Shown here piece after piece: positions 1 through 6,183 of a DNA stretch of 6,910 nucleotides. Each line of letters opens with the position of its first letter. Positions within the stretch are counted from its first letter, which is position 1. The notes beneath the pieces were generated by a model. That model worked only from the letters and a program-made list of their open reading frames with translations, was not told the DNA's origin and ran no database searches. The position numbers were made by a program, and so were the translations under genes. The DNA is from JBGQAS01 sp964498605 (lineage in GTDB: Bacteria; Chloroflexota; Anaerolineae; Anaerolineales; Anaerolineaceae), in the NCBI GenBank assembly GCA_964498605.1, contig CAZCHK010000078.1, positions 1 through 6,910 of the forward strand, in the 5' to 3' direction.

Positions 1-54
1 CCAGGACGTGGCCCTCTCAAGGCCAAAACACGAGTTCGAATCTCGTTGGGGGCA
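1..54 (+). tRNA. trnE: tRNA-Glu (anticodon CTC), 5' end cut off by window edge
   Basis: The 3' two-thirds of a tRNA can be folded by eye. The anticodon stem is TGGCC (9-13) with GGCCA (21-25), enclosing the 7-base loop CTCTCAA (14-20) with anticodon CTC at 16-18, which reads the Glu codon GAG. A 4-base variable loop follows (26-29). The T stem is ACGAG (30-34) with CTCGT (42-46) around the classic TTCGAAT loop. The 3' acceptor strand TGGGGGC (47-53) and discriminator A54 end the gene. The leading CCAGGAC matches the end of the D arm in known bacterial tRNA-Glu, which also has a 4-base variable loop. No CCA is encoded (CAG follows A54), so CCA would be added enzymatically. The acceptor 5' strand and most of the D arm lie outside the window. 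Confidence 0.93.
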
Positions 55-83
55 CAGGAACATATAATCCATATGCTCCATAC

Positions 84-113
84 AATACACCCTAATAAGG
101 TGTATTTGTTTTT
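84..113 (+). terminator. Intrinsic terminator of tRNA-Glu
   Basis: A perfect 8-bp stem AATACACC (84-91) / GGTGTATT (99-106) with a 7-base loop runs into the T-rich tract TTGTTTTT (106-113). It lies 30 bases after the tRNA and in its orientation. The stem is AT-rich, so strength is uncertain. The minus-strand side lacks a T tract, so it is not obviously bidirectional. Confidence 0.75.
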
Positions 114-127
114 AACCTTATTTACCA

Positions 128-146
128 GATTGCCACGGTGACAATC
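128..146 (-). repeat. Short inverted repeat (hairpin) in the operon 3' region
   Basis: GATTG (128-132) pairs with CAATC (142-146), and the pairing continues inward. The C133/A141 position is a mismatch in plus-strand RNA but becomes a G-U wobble in minus-strand RNA, giving about 8 bp around a 3-base loop. No T tract follows on either side. It is one of a series of hairpins between the tRNA terminator and the export operon. Confidence 0.4.
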
Positions 147-148
147 CG

Positions 149-174
149 AGGAATTTTGAGAGTTGATAATTCCT
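149..174. repeat. Perfect 7-base inverted repeat
   Basis: AGGAATT (149-155) and AATTCCT (168-174) are exact reverse complements with a 12-base spacer. The stem is AT-rich and short, so chance is possible, but it sits directly between two other inverted repeats. No protein binding or terminator role can be assigned. Confidence 0.4.
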
Positions 175-185
175 GGCGATGAAAC

Positions 186-223
186 GAGAAAACCACGCCT
201 ATCTCGCACAGCGCGGTTTTCTC
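186..223 (-). terminator. 13-bp hairpin, possible terminator of the export operon
   Basis: GAGAAAACCACGC (186-198) and GCGCGGTTTTCTC (211-223) are inverted repeats with a 12-base loop. The single non-Watson-Crick position (A195/C214) is an A-C mismatch in plus-strand RNA but a G-U wobble in minus-strand RNA, which favours function on the minus strand. In that direction the 3' arm ends GGTTTTCTC and continues GTTTC, a broken T-rich run about 130 bases beyond the adaptor stop codon. That is a plausible but weak intrinsic terminator. An mRNA-stabilising 3' hairpin is the alternative. Confidence 0.5.
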
Positions 224-315
224 ATCAGTAAATGCTTGGCCAGCTATATCTGCTTGAACATATTGAGGGCACTGGTCTTACTCTGTGGATTCCTGGCTCC
301 GGGCAGCAGTTCCAC

Positions 316-350
316 CATGCACAGGCCAACCTGCTCCCCCCTGGTGCATG
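316..350 (-). repeat. Hairpin immediately after the adaptor stop codon
   Basis: CATGCAC (316-322) pairs exactly with GTGCATG (344-350). AGG (323-325) extends the stem with CCT (340-342), leaving G343 bulged and a loop of about 14 bases. The repeat abuts the stop codon of the HlyD-like gene (351-353) on the minus strand. No T tract follows, so termination is not supported. It may protect the mRNA 3' end. Between 224 and 315 I see no gene or other structure. Confidence 0.4.
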
Positions 351-1679
351 TTAATTTGATGTTTCGACGAAAGTAACATCTGCAGGCATGCCGGGTTTGA
401 GGCGGGCATCGGGATTGGGTACGTTGATCTTCACTGCATAGACAGTGGAAGAGCGACCAGCCACCGTCTGAACATTTCGCGGGGTATACTCGGCCTGGTC
501 CGCGATCCGCAGCACACTGCCGGTAAAGGTTTCGTTCGGGAAAGAGTCGATCTTGATCTCAACTTTCTGCCCAACCGACACGTGCCCGTAGCGGTCCTCC
601 GGGATGTAGACGGTAAGGTCCATGTTTTCCACCTGGCCGATGGTCATCACGGTTCCGCCCGCGACGGCAAGCTCACCGACCTCCAGGTTGCGGGTCAGGA
701 GAACACCATCGATGGGCGCTTTAACGGTGGCACGCTCCAGTTGAAGTTCGAGCAGGGTCAGCGCAGCCTTGGCCTGGTTTACATTCGCCTCTGCCTGTGT
801 AACGGCAGCCTGGGCCTGCGCAACGGCTGCATCCGCAACACTAACCTGATTGGATTCATCGCCGGTCTGCAGGACAGAAAGGGCATCCCGGGCATTGTCG
901 TAGCGCGCCTGCGCCACGGACACGCGCGCCCGGGCAAGCAAGACTGCATCCGCTGCGCTGGTGCTGAGCATGCGGTCATACTCCAGGCGGGCATCGCTCA
1001 GTTCGGACTTGGCAAGATCGAAATTGTCCTGTGCCGCCTCGACCAGTATATCTTCGTTGTTCAGCCTGGCCTGGTCAAGGGTCGTCTGCGCAACAGTGTA
1101 CCCGGCCTGCGCCTGCGCCAAGCGTTTCTCGGCGGCAATGAAATCCTGGTTACTGGCACTCTTGAGTTCCTGGTCAAGATTCGACTGTTCATCAATCAGG
1201 GACTGTTGGGCCGCGTCCACTTCGGCCTGGGCAGCAGTGATCTTCTCACCTTTCTGGAAATACCAGGATGGCTGATAGTCGGTTGGGGCGGCGACAGCCC
1301 AGACTGTCAGGCGGGACTGCGCATCCTGGAGACGGGCGCCCTGGGAAACCAGGTCGCGCTGGCGTTGGGCATACACCAACTGGGCCTGGGCCGCATTCAG
1401 CGAGGCAGATGCTGCCTGCGCGGTCGCACTGGCCTGGTCGTACTGGGCCTGCAGCACTTCGTCATCCAGGCTGAAGAGCACATCCCCGGCCTTGACCATG
1501 TCGCCTTCGCTGACATTGATCTTTACCACCCGGCCACTCACTTCAGGGGCAATGGGTACTTCCAGAGCAGAGAGTGTACCGGAAGCTGTGATGACTGTCT
1601 CGCTGTTGCTGCTGCAGGCAGTGAGAACCAGCGGAACGAGCAATACCAGAACAAGGAAAAAGGAAATCGAGCGTTTCAT
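351..1679 (-). CDS. HlyD/YbhG-type membrane fusion lipoprotein (ABC exporter adaptor)
   Basis: This 442-residue protein is a periplasmic-adaptor/membrane-fusion subunit of the export system. Residues 1-21 form a lipoprotein signal (MKR, hydrophobic core, lipobox VLTAC with Cys22), so it should be lipid-anchored on the outer face of the membrane. A split lipoyl/biotinyl-like domain follows (about 34-75, PEVSGRVVKINVSEGD, and about 316-350, ATVKAPIDGVLLTRNLEVGE). An Ala/Gln-rich coiled coil of about 240 residues separates the halves. A C-terminal beta-barrel region covers about 350-440 (KVEIKIDSFPNETFTGSVL, LKPGMPADV). The start at 1679 is chosen over an upstream in-frame ATG at 1751 because AAGGAG lies 6 bases upstream, the signal peptide begins there, and the longer version would overlap the permease gene. 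It is last in the operon, 22 bases after the permease. The coiled coil is long and is broken by a Trp/Pro/Tyr-rich stretch at about 127-141. No outer-membrane channel gene is present. Confidence 0.93.
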   Translation of the reverse strand: MKRSISFFLVLVLLVPLVLTACSSNSETVITASGTLSALEVPIAPEVSGRVVKINVSEGDMVKAGDVLFSLDDEVLQAQYDQASATAQAASASLNAAQAQLVYAQRQRDLVSQGARLQDAQSRLTVWAVAAPTDYQPSWYFQKGEKITAAQAEVDAAQQSLIDEQSNLDQELKSASNQDFIAAEKRLAQAQAGYTVAQTTLDQARLNNEDILVEAAQDNFDLAKSELSDARLEYDRMLSTSAADAVLLARARVSVAQARYDNARDALSVLQTGDESNQVSVADAAVAQAQAAVTQAEANVNQAKAALTLLELQLERATVKAPIDGVLLTRNLEVGELAVAGGTVMTIGQVENMDLTVYIPEDRYGHVSVGQKVEIKIDSFPNETFTGSVLRIADQAEYTPRNVQTVAGRSSTVYAVKINVPNPDARLKPGMPADVTFVETSN

Positions 1680-1701
1680 AACAAACTCCTTATTTGGAAA
1701 A

Positions 1702-2835
1702 TTAGATGCGCTTCCTGAAAACCAGGACGGATGCAGTGAAGTAAATGACACTCAAGATGATCAGTGGGAGAGTGGATGAATACAGGAGCGACTGTGAAGT
1801 CGCGCCGCGCACGATGATTCCGCGCGTGATCTCGAGATAGTGCGTGACCGGCAACAGTTCGCTGTACCAGTAGGTGACGGCTGGCATGTTTTCACGTGTG
1901 AACAGCAGGCCGGAGAGGATAATGGCCGGGATAAGCACGATGAAAACCGCAATATAGACCGCCTGCATCTGCGACTGGGAAATATTCGAGATCAGGACAC
2001 CCATTCCCAGCGAGCCGATGATGAAGATCAGGCTCAGCCCGATCAGATCCCAGAAACTGCCCGCCACCGTGACCCCGAACAGCAATTTTCCCAATCCGAG
2101 CAGCACGAACAGGTTGACGATGCTGACCAGCAAATACGGGATGATCTTGCCGAGCATCAACTCCCAGGGTTTGACCGGCGTAACGATCAACTGTTCCATC
2201 GTCCCCTGCTCCCGCTCCCGGACGATGGCCAGCGCTGACAGCAACAGGGCCTGGACACACAGCAGGATGGGGATCAAGCCGGGGATCATATACAGCTTCT
2301 GATCGCCGTTCGGGTTGTAGAGCGTGCGCACATTATCCAGGATTGGCAACGACAGGCTGAAACTCGCTCCGCTGCGGGTGATGCGTTCGACCAGAATATC
2401 CTGGGAGGCCATTGAACTAATGGCGCCCAGTTTCAGCTGTACGGTCAGGGAATCGGTCGGGTTCATCGAACCGTCCACCAGTACCTGGACGGTTGCCTGC
2501 TGGTTGGTGCTGAGCTTGCGCCCGAAATCTTCGGGGATGATGATGCCCACATCCACCAGGTCACGGTCGATCATATCTTGTAGTTCGGCCTCGCTGAATG
2601 CCTCGTAGCGCAGTTCAAAGTCCTGGCTGGCAGTGAAGCGTTCAATGTAGGCGCGGCTGGCATCCGTTTTGCTGAAATCCACGACTGCCAGGGTAGCGTT
2701 GAGATTTTCCCCCGAGATCCCATACCCGAGCAAGGCCAGCAGCACACCCGGCAGTGCCAGGATCAGGCCCAGTGTGCGCGGGTCGCGCCAGATATGGAAA
2801 AGCTCCTTCTTCATGATGGTCCAAAGACGTTTCAT
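1702..2835 (-). CDS. ABC-2 type transporter permease (YbhR/YbhS/YhhJ-like)
   Basis: This 377-residue protein is the membrane channel subunit of the exporter, in the ABC-2 membrane family. It starts MKRLWTIMKKELFHIWRDPR, the basic amphipathic interface helix typical of the family. A first membrane segment (about 22-40) is followed by a large external domain (about 41-180), then five predicted membrane segments (about 184-204, 229-249, 262-283, 291-312, 350-373). The family's conserved cytoplasmic motif is present as REREQGTMEQLIVTPVKPWE (206-225). The short C-terminal tail is basic (FRKRI). The length is normal for the YbhS/YbhR group. The ATG at 2835 has AGGAGT upstream with 5 bases between. 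It lies 18 bases after ATPase 2 and 22 bases before the adaptor. Only one permease gene is present, whereas E. coli has two, so a homodimer is inferred. The substrate is unknown. Confidence 0.93.
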   Translation of the reverse strand: MKRLWTIMKKELFHIWRDPRTLGLILALPGVLLALLGYGISGENLNATLAVVDFSKTDASRAYIERFTASQDFELRYEAFSEAELQDMIDRDLVDVGIIIPEDFGRKLSTNQQATVQVLVDGSMNPTDSLTVQLKLGAISSMASQDILVERITRSGASFSLSLPILDNVRTLYNPNGDQKLYMIPGLIPILLCVQALLLSALAIVREREQGTMEQLIVTPVKPWELMLGKIIPYLLVSIVNLFVLLGLGKLLFGVTVAGSFWDLIGLSLIFIIGSLGMGVLISNISQSQMQAVYIAVFIVLIPAIILSGLLFTRENMPAVTYWYSELLPVTHYLEITRGIIVRGATSQSLLYSSTLPLIILSVIYFTASVLVFRKRI

Positions 2836-2853
2836 ACAAGACTCCTATTTTGA

Positions 2854-3807
2854 TTAACTGGTCGCCTGGGGGATCTGTTCGCGACGTTGATTAACCATGG
2901 AGATAAAGGCATCCTCCAGCGAAGGCTGGATGATTTCCACCGAGCGCAGGTTGAACCCGGCATTACCCAGGGCTTTCTCGACTTGTTTCGTCTCGCGAGC
3001 AGCTGTCACCGTGACGTGAACCTGGGCGCCATGTACCGAAACATTCCGCACCCCGGGCAATCCCTGGAGCATCTCGGCGGCTTCGCCGGGCCGGTCGCAG
3101 TCCAGCTGTACCAGCACACCGGGAAGTTCATCTTTGATCGTATCGGGGCTGGCTAGGGCCACCAGTTCGCCCTGGTACATCATGCCAATCATGTTGCAGT
3201 ATTCGGCTTCATCCATGTAGTGAGTGGTCGCCAGCACACTGACGCCTTCCCCCGCCAGGGAGTAGATCAGGTCCCAGAACTCGCGCCGCGAGACCGGGTC
3301 CACGCCCGCCGTCGCTTCGTCCAGGAACAGCATGGGCGGGTTGTGGACGATGGCGCAGGCCAGCGCCAGGCGCTGCCGCCATGCGCCCGAGAGGTTGTGG
3401 GTCAGTTCACGCTCGAAGCCTTTCAACCCCGACATTTCGATCAACTGGCTCACGCGCGCGGTGCGTTCCTTGTCCGGAACGCTGTAGATGGCAGCGTAGA
3501 AGTTGATGTTTTCCAGCGCGGTCAGGTCGTTGTAGAGCGAGAATTTCTGCGACATGTATCCGATCCGCTTTTTGATCTCCTCGGGCTGGCGGGTCACGTC
3601 GTACCCCAACACGGTTGCGGATCCGGCATCCGGCAGCATCAGGCCGCACAACATGCGGATGGTGGTGGTCTTCCCGGCCCCGTTCGGACCAAGCAGGCCA
3701 AAGATCTCGCCACGCGGAATATTAAAATTGATACTATTGACCGCTGTAAACTTGCCGAAGCATTTGGTCAGGTTGTGGATCTCGACTGCATTGGTAAAAT
3801 CGTTCAT
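2854..3807 (-). CDS. ABC transporter ATP-binding protein 2 (YbhF C-terminal-half-like)
   Basis: This 317-residue ATPase belongs to the CcmA/DrrA/YbhF group that powers ABC-2 exporters. It has Walker A GPNGAGKTT (40-48), Q-loop Gln87 (YMSQKFSLY), Walker B MLFLDEA (159-165) with catalytic Glu164, the D-loop GVDP and the H-loop His196 in TTHYMDEAE. The signature motif is altered: LSGAWRQR (139-146) rather than LSGGM/Q. Comparable loss of the signature in the second half of YbhF and RbbA is known for the family. Walker B also reads DEAT rather than DEPT. The C-terminal region after about 225 is the accessory domain common to drug-export ATPases (EIIQPSLEDAFI near 291-302). Its ATG overlaps the stop of ATPase 1 by 4 bases (ATGA), so translation is probably coupled. 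GAGGG lies 5 bases upstream. It probably heterodimerises with ATPase 1. Confidence 0.95.
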   Translation of the reverse strand: MNDFTNAVEIHNLTKCFGKFTAVNSINFNIPRGEIFGLLGPNGAGKTTTIRMLCGLMLPDAGSATVLGYDVTRQPEEIKKRIGYMSQKFSLYNDLTALENINFYAAIYSVPDKERTARVSQLIEMSGLKGFERELTHNLSGAWRQRLALACAIVHNPPMLFLDEATAGVDPVSRREFWDLIYSLAGEGVSVLATTHYMDEAEYCNMIGMMYQGELVALASPDTIKDELPGVLVQLDCDRPGEAAEMLQGLPGVRNVSVHGAQVHVTVTAARETKQVEKALGNAGFNLRSVEIIQPSLEDAFISMVNQRREQIPQATS

Positions 3808-4754
3808 ACCGGCCCTCGCTGTTCCTTGACCAGGTGGACGAAGGCATCTTCCATCGTCCGGCGGGTGGGCCGCAGGATGAGCACATCCATATTGTTGGCT
3901 TTGAATTGTTTCTCAAGCGATTGGACGGCTTTATGGGTGGCACCGTTGCCCGAAACCAGCACCCGCAGGCGATCGCCCACCGGATTCCAATCGAGGATGC
4001 CTGCGGAGGCGGCCACGATCTGGCGCATCAACTTGCGCGGCCTGGCCTTGACCTCGATGATCCCGAACGGCAGCCCGTCGGTGATCTCGTCCGGCGAGCC
4101 GGTGGTCAGCAGTTTGCCTTCATAAAGGATGCCAACCTGGTGACAGCGCTCGGCCTCGTCCATGTAGGGCGTGCTAACCAGCACGGTGACGCCCTTTTGC
4201 ACCACCTTGGCGAGCAGGACCCACAGCTCACGTCGCGAGACCGGGTCCACGCCGGTGGAGGGTTCATCCAGGATCAGCACCTGCGGGTCATGCACCATGG
4301 CACAGGCCAGCGCCAGCTTCTTTTTCATCCCGCCGGAAAGCTTCCCGGCGCGGCGGTTCCCGAACTCTTCGAGGTGGGTAAACGCCAGCATTTCGGTGAT
4401 GCGGGTACGTTTCTCCCCGCCGGGAACCTGCTGGATGTCCGCGAAAAAGTTCAGGTTCTCGAGGATGCTCAGGTCGGGATACAGGCTGAAGTTCTGCGGC
4501 ATGTAGCCGATCTGTTTGCGCACCTTCTCGGCCTGGGAATGCGCGTCGAAGCCGGCGATCCAGGCTTTCCCGCTGCTTGGCTCCATGACCGAGGACAGGA
4601 TGCGCAGGATCGTTGTCTTTCCGGCGCCATCCGGACCAACCAGCCCGAACAGAATGCCCCGGGGAATATCAAGATTAACATCCCGGATGGCTTCCACATG
4701 TTTCCGGGACGGGTAGCGTTTGCTCAGCCCTTCCGCTTTAATCGCGATTTCCAT
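3804..4754 (-). CDS. ABC transporter ATP-binding protein 1 (YbhF N-terminal-half-like)
   Basis: This 316-residue ATPase is the first gene of the operon and is a paralogue of its downstream neighbour: both share the GYMxQxFSLYxDL, LALACA and GVDPVSRRE blocks at the same residue numbers. It has Walker A GPDGAGKTT (40-48), Gln87 (YMPQNFSLY), a consensus signature LSGGMKKK (139-146), and Walker B VLILDEP (159-165) with Glu164. The H-loop His is missing: the sequence is STPYMDEAE, with Pro196 where ATPase 2 has His196. Loss of this His is known in the first ABC half of YbhF/RbbA-type proteins. The C-terminal accessory domain ends RPTRRTMEDAFVHLV. The ATG at 4754 follows a full AGGAGGT, but only about 2-3 bases away, which is short. 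No better start is visible. It overlaps ATPase 2 by 4 bases. Its promoter must lie in the divergent gap at 4755-4926. Confidence 0.95.
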   Translation of the reverse strand: MEIAIKAEGLSKRYPSRKHVEAIRDVNLDIPRGILFGLVGPDGAGKTTILRILSSVMEPSSGKAWIAGFDAHSQAEKVRKQIGYMPQNFSLYPDLSILENLNFFADIQQVPGGEKRTRITEMLAFTHLEEFGNRRAGKLSGGMKKKLALACAMVHDPQVLILDEPSTGVDPVSRRELWVLLAKVVQKGVTVLVSTPYMDEAERCHQVGILYEGKLLTTGSPDEITDGLPFGIIEVKARPRKLMRQIVAASAGILDWNPVGDRLRVLVSGNGATHKAVQSLEKQFKANNMDVLILRPTRRTMEDAFVHLVKEQRGPV

Positions 4755-4786
4755 AGACCTCCTGGCGTACTGCCAATGCTGCGGTC

Positions 4787-4792
4787 AATATA
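4787..4792 (-). promoter_or_regulatory. Possible -10 box of the export operon
   Basis: The minus strand reads TATATT here, which would place the transcription start near 4780, about 26 bases before the ATPase 1 start codon. The -35 position 17 bases upstream (TATCAT) is poor, which would suit an activator-dependent promoter. The box overlaps the left arm of the inverted repeat at 4790-4840. A competing candidate is CATAAT on the minus strand at 4916-4921 with a weak TTCAAG 17 bases upstream; that would put the whole inverted repeat in a 5' leader. Confidence 0.25.
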
Positions 4793-4840
4793 CCGGCTCG
4801 TGCAGCGGGATGATAGGTGAAGTCCGCCACGAACCGGTAT
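4790..4840. promoter_or_regulatory. Long inverted repeat in the divergent gap (operator or leader hairpin)
   Basis: ATACCGGCTCGTG (4790-4802) and CACGAACCGGTAT (4828-4840) are inverted repeats matching at 12 of 13 positions with a 25-base spacer. The one exception (C4797/A4833) becomes a G-U wobble in minus-strand RNA, so a full 13-bp stem could form in a transcript toward ATPase 1. A weaker inner pairing, GCGG(G)A near 4805-4810 with TCCGC 4823-4827, could extend it. Its place between the regulator and the exporter makes it the best candidate operator for the response regulator, or a leader structure of the export mRNA. The sequence alone does not decide between them. Confidence 0.5.
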
Positions 4841-4911
4841 GACACCCGCAACCAGTGAGCATGACGCGCATCACGATTTCATCCGGCAACCCGAAGCCCT
4901 GAAATGAATCG

Positions 4912-4927
4912 TGTTATTATGCTGTTA
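4912..4927 (+). promoter_or_regulatory. Possible extended -10 promoter giving a leaderless kinase mRNA
   Basis: TGT followed by TATTAT (TG at 4912-4913, box at 4915-4920) forms an extended -10 element. Seven bases after the box is A4927, the A of the kinase ATG, so the transcript could begin at the start codon. There is no Shine-Dalgarno sequence ahead of this ATG and no recognisable -35, both consistent with the idea. The box is short, so chance remains possible. Confidence 0.35.
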
Positions 4928-6183
4928 TGGGACGACCGCTTGAATCCGGCCTGCTGCGCATCTTCCGCTATTTTGCCGGCATCGCCATGCTTTACTTTGC
5001 GATCCTGTGGGGGTATGGGAGCACCGCGCCGCAGCCCAGCCTGACCCTCCAGGTCCAATCGTTGGTAAATCTGATGATCAATTCCGGCCTGTTCGTGTAC
5101 CTGTCTGTTCGCTGGCTGGAACGACACCTGAAAAGCTGGTATCTGCCATTCGCCCTCGTAACCTACACTGTAGCCACCGTTTTCACCAATCTGATCTATC
5201 TCTTCGAGCCAGGTACCGATCTGTACATCATCATCGCCCGCAGTTGGGCGTTGGTCCCGATCCTGCTGGTTCCGCTCGTATTGATCGCCTGGCAGTATTC
5301 CTTTCCCTGGGTGTTGGTGTACATCCTTTTCAACAATGTAGTCGAACTATTCATTTTGTTTCGGGTCATACGGATCGTGAATTTCGAAACCCTGCCGATC
5401 CTGGGGCTGCCGCTGATCCGGGCTTATGCCTTTGGCACGGTAGGGTATATCGTGGAACGGCTGATGGCCACCCAGCGTACGCAGAGGCGTAAACTGGTCA
5501 TGGCCAATATCCGGCTGGGCCAACAGGCCAATACCCTGGAACACCTGGCCACCAGCCGTGAGCGCAATCGACTGGCGCGCGAGTTGCATGATACGCTGGC
5601 CCATACCCTGAGCGGGGTGGCCGTCAACCTCGAAGCAACCAAAACCATGTTATCCCCAGATCAGGGGGATATTTCTGCCATGCTCGATCATTCCCTGAGC
5701 GCCACCCGGCTGGGGTTGGATGAGACCCGCCGCGCCCTTCAGGATCTGCGTGCCCGTCCGCTCGAGGACCTTGGGCTGGCGCTTGCCATCCGGACCATGA
5801 TTCAGGCCCTGGCCAATCGGGAGGGAATCGAAACCGAGATCGATATCGCAGAGGATTTCCCCACCCTGCCGCCAGATGTGGAACAGAGTCTCTACCGGGT
5901 TGCTCAGGAAGCGCTGGAAAACTCTGCCAAACATGCCACTGCCAGCCGTGTCTCCTTGAGCCTGAAAACCATCGAGAACCAGATCGAGCTATCAATTCAA
6001 GACAATGGTAAAGGGTTCAATACCAAAAGTATTCCCAATGAAACAGACCGTTTCGGGATAAGAGGCATGCAGGAAAGGGCAGCAGTTATCGGAGGTACAC
6101 TGTCCGTGGAGAGCCGGCCGGGAGGTGGCACCACGGTCCGTTTTGCGTGGGAGAGGTTGGATGATCAAGATCCTGATCTGTGA
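4927..6183 (+). CDS. Sensor histidine kinase, NarL-partner type (HisKA_3, DesK/LiaS-like)
   Basis: This 418-residue membrane kinase probably autophosphorylates on His221 and passes the phosphate to the adjacent regulator. Residues 1-178 hold five or six hydrophobic segments (about 11-30, 41-62, 72-94, 99-121, 125-145, 158-178) with very short external loops and no large sensor domain. A linker (about 180-212) leads to the dimerisation domain with ERNRLARELHDTLAHTLSG, the HisKA_3 H-box, with His221. The ATPase domain shows the N-box QEALENSAKHA (Asn332), G1 DNGKGF (359-364), G2 FGIRGMQERA (376-385) and a terminal GGGTTVRF. The length and layout are typical of the DesK/LiaS/LnrJ group. The ATG at 4927 has no Shine-Dalgarno sequence. 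The gene is divergent from the ABC operon and overlaps the regulator gene by 23 bases. The signal is unknown. Confidence 0.94.
   Translation: MGRPLESGLLRIFRYFAGIAMLYFAILWGYGSTAPQPSLTLQVQSLVNLMINSGLFVYLSVRWLERHLKSWYLPFALVTYTVATVFTNLIYLFEPGTDLYIIIARSWALVPILLVPLVLIAWQYSFPWVLVYILFNNVVELFILFRVIRIVNFETLPILGLPLIRAYAFGTVGYIVERLMATQRTQRRKLVMANIRLGQQANTLEHLATSRERNRLARELHDTLAHTLSGVAVNLEATKTMLSPDQGDISAMLDHSLSATRLGLDETRRALQDLRARPLEDLGLALAIRTMIQALANREGIETEIDIAEDFPTLPPDVEQSLYRVAQEALENSAKHATASRVSLSLKTIENQIELSIQDNGKGFNTKSIPNETDRFGIRGMQERAAVIGGTLSVESRPGGGTTVRFAWERLDDQDPDL

Noticed and set aside
179..376. 65-codon plus-strand reading frame next to the tRNA
   Set aside because: It has no Shine-Dalgarno sequence and no recognisable domain. 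It runs over three inverted repeats (186-223, 316-350) and into the end of the adaptor gene. It is best read as chance.
582..1718. Long (378-codon) plus-strand reading frame opposite the adaptor gene
   Set aside because: It is antisense to a gene with clear family domains. Its composition is what the repetitive, GC-biased codons of the coiled coil would produce, and it has no ribosome site or motif.
1680..1751. Upstream start for the adaptor, adding 24 residues
   Set aside because: The extension would precede a complete lipoprotein signal peptide and overlap the permease gene, while the internal ATG at 1679 has AAGGAG 6 bases upstream.
3380..3394. Possible frameshift around the altered signature LSGAW of ATPase 2
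   Set aside because: The frame remains open and conserved on both sides (HNLSGAW then RQRLALACA), and signature loss in the second ABC half is known in this family. It is more likely natural than an error.
3220..4820. Two overlapping plus-strand reading frames (3220-4125 and 3834-4820) opposite the ATPases
   Set aside because: They are shadows of two well-conserved ATPase genes. Their similar-looking sequences (HARRRFVQEQH and HAGGGFIQDQH) simply mirror the paralogy of the ATPases on the other strand.
4862..4873. Imperfect palindrome TGACGCGCATCA in the divergent gap as an operator
   Set aside because: Ten of twelve symmetric positions in a short GC-rich word is weak, and there is no second copy nearby.
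6125..6160. Upstream start for the response regulator, adding 12 residues
   Set aside because: The added MAPRSVLRGRGW is not part of a receiver domain. ATG 6161 gives the standard N-terminus and has GAGAGG at suitable spacing.
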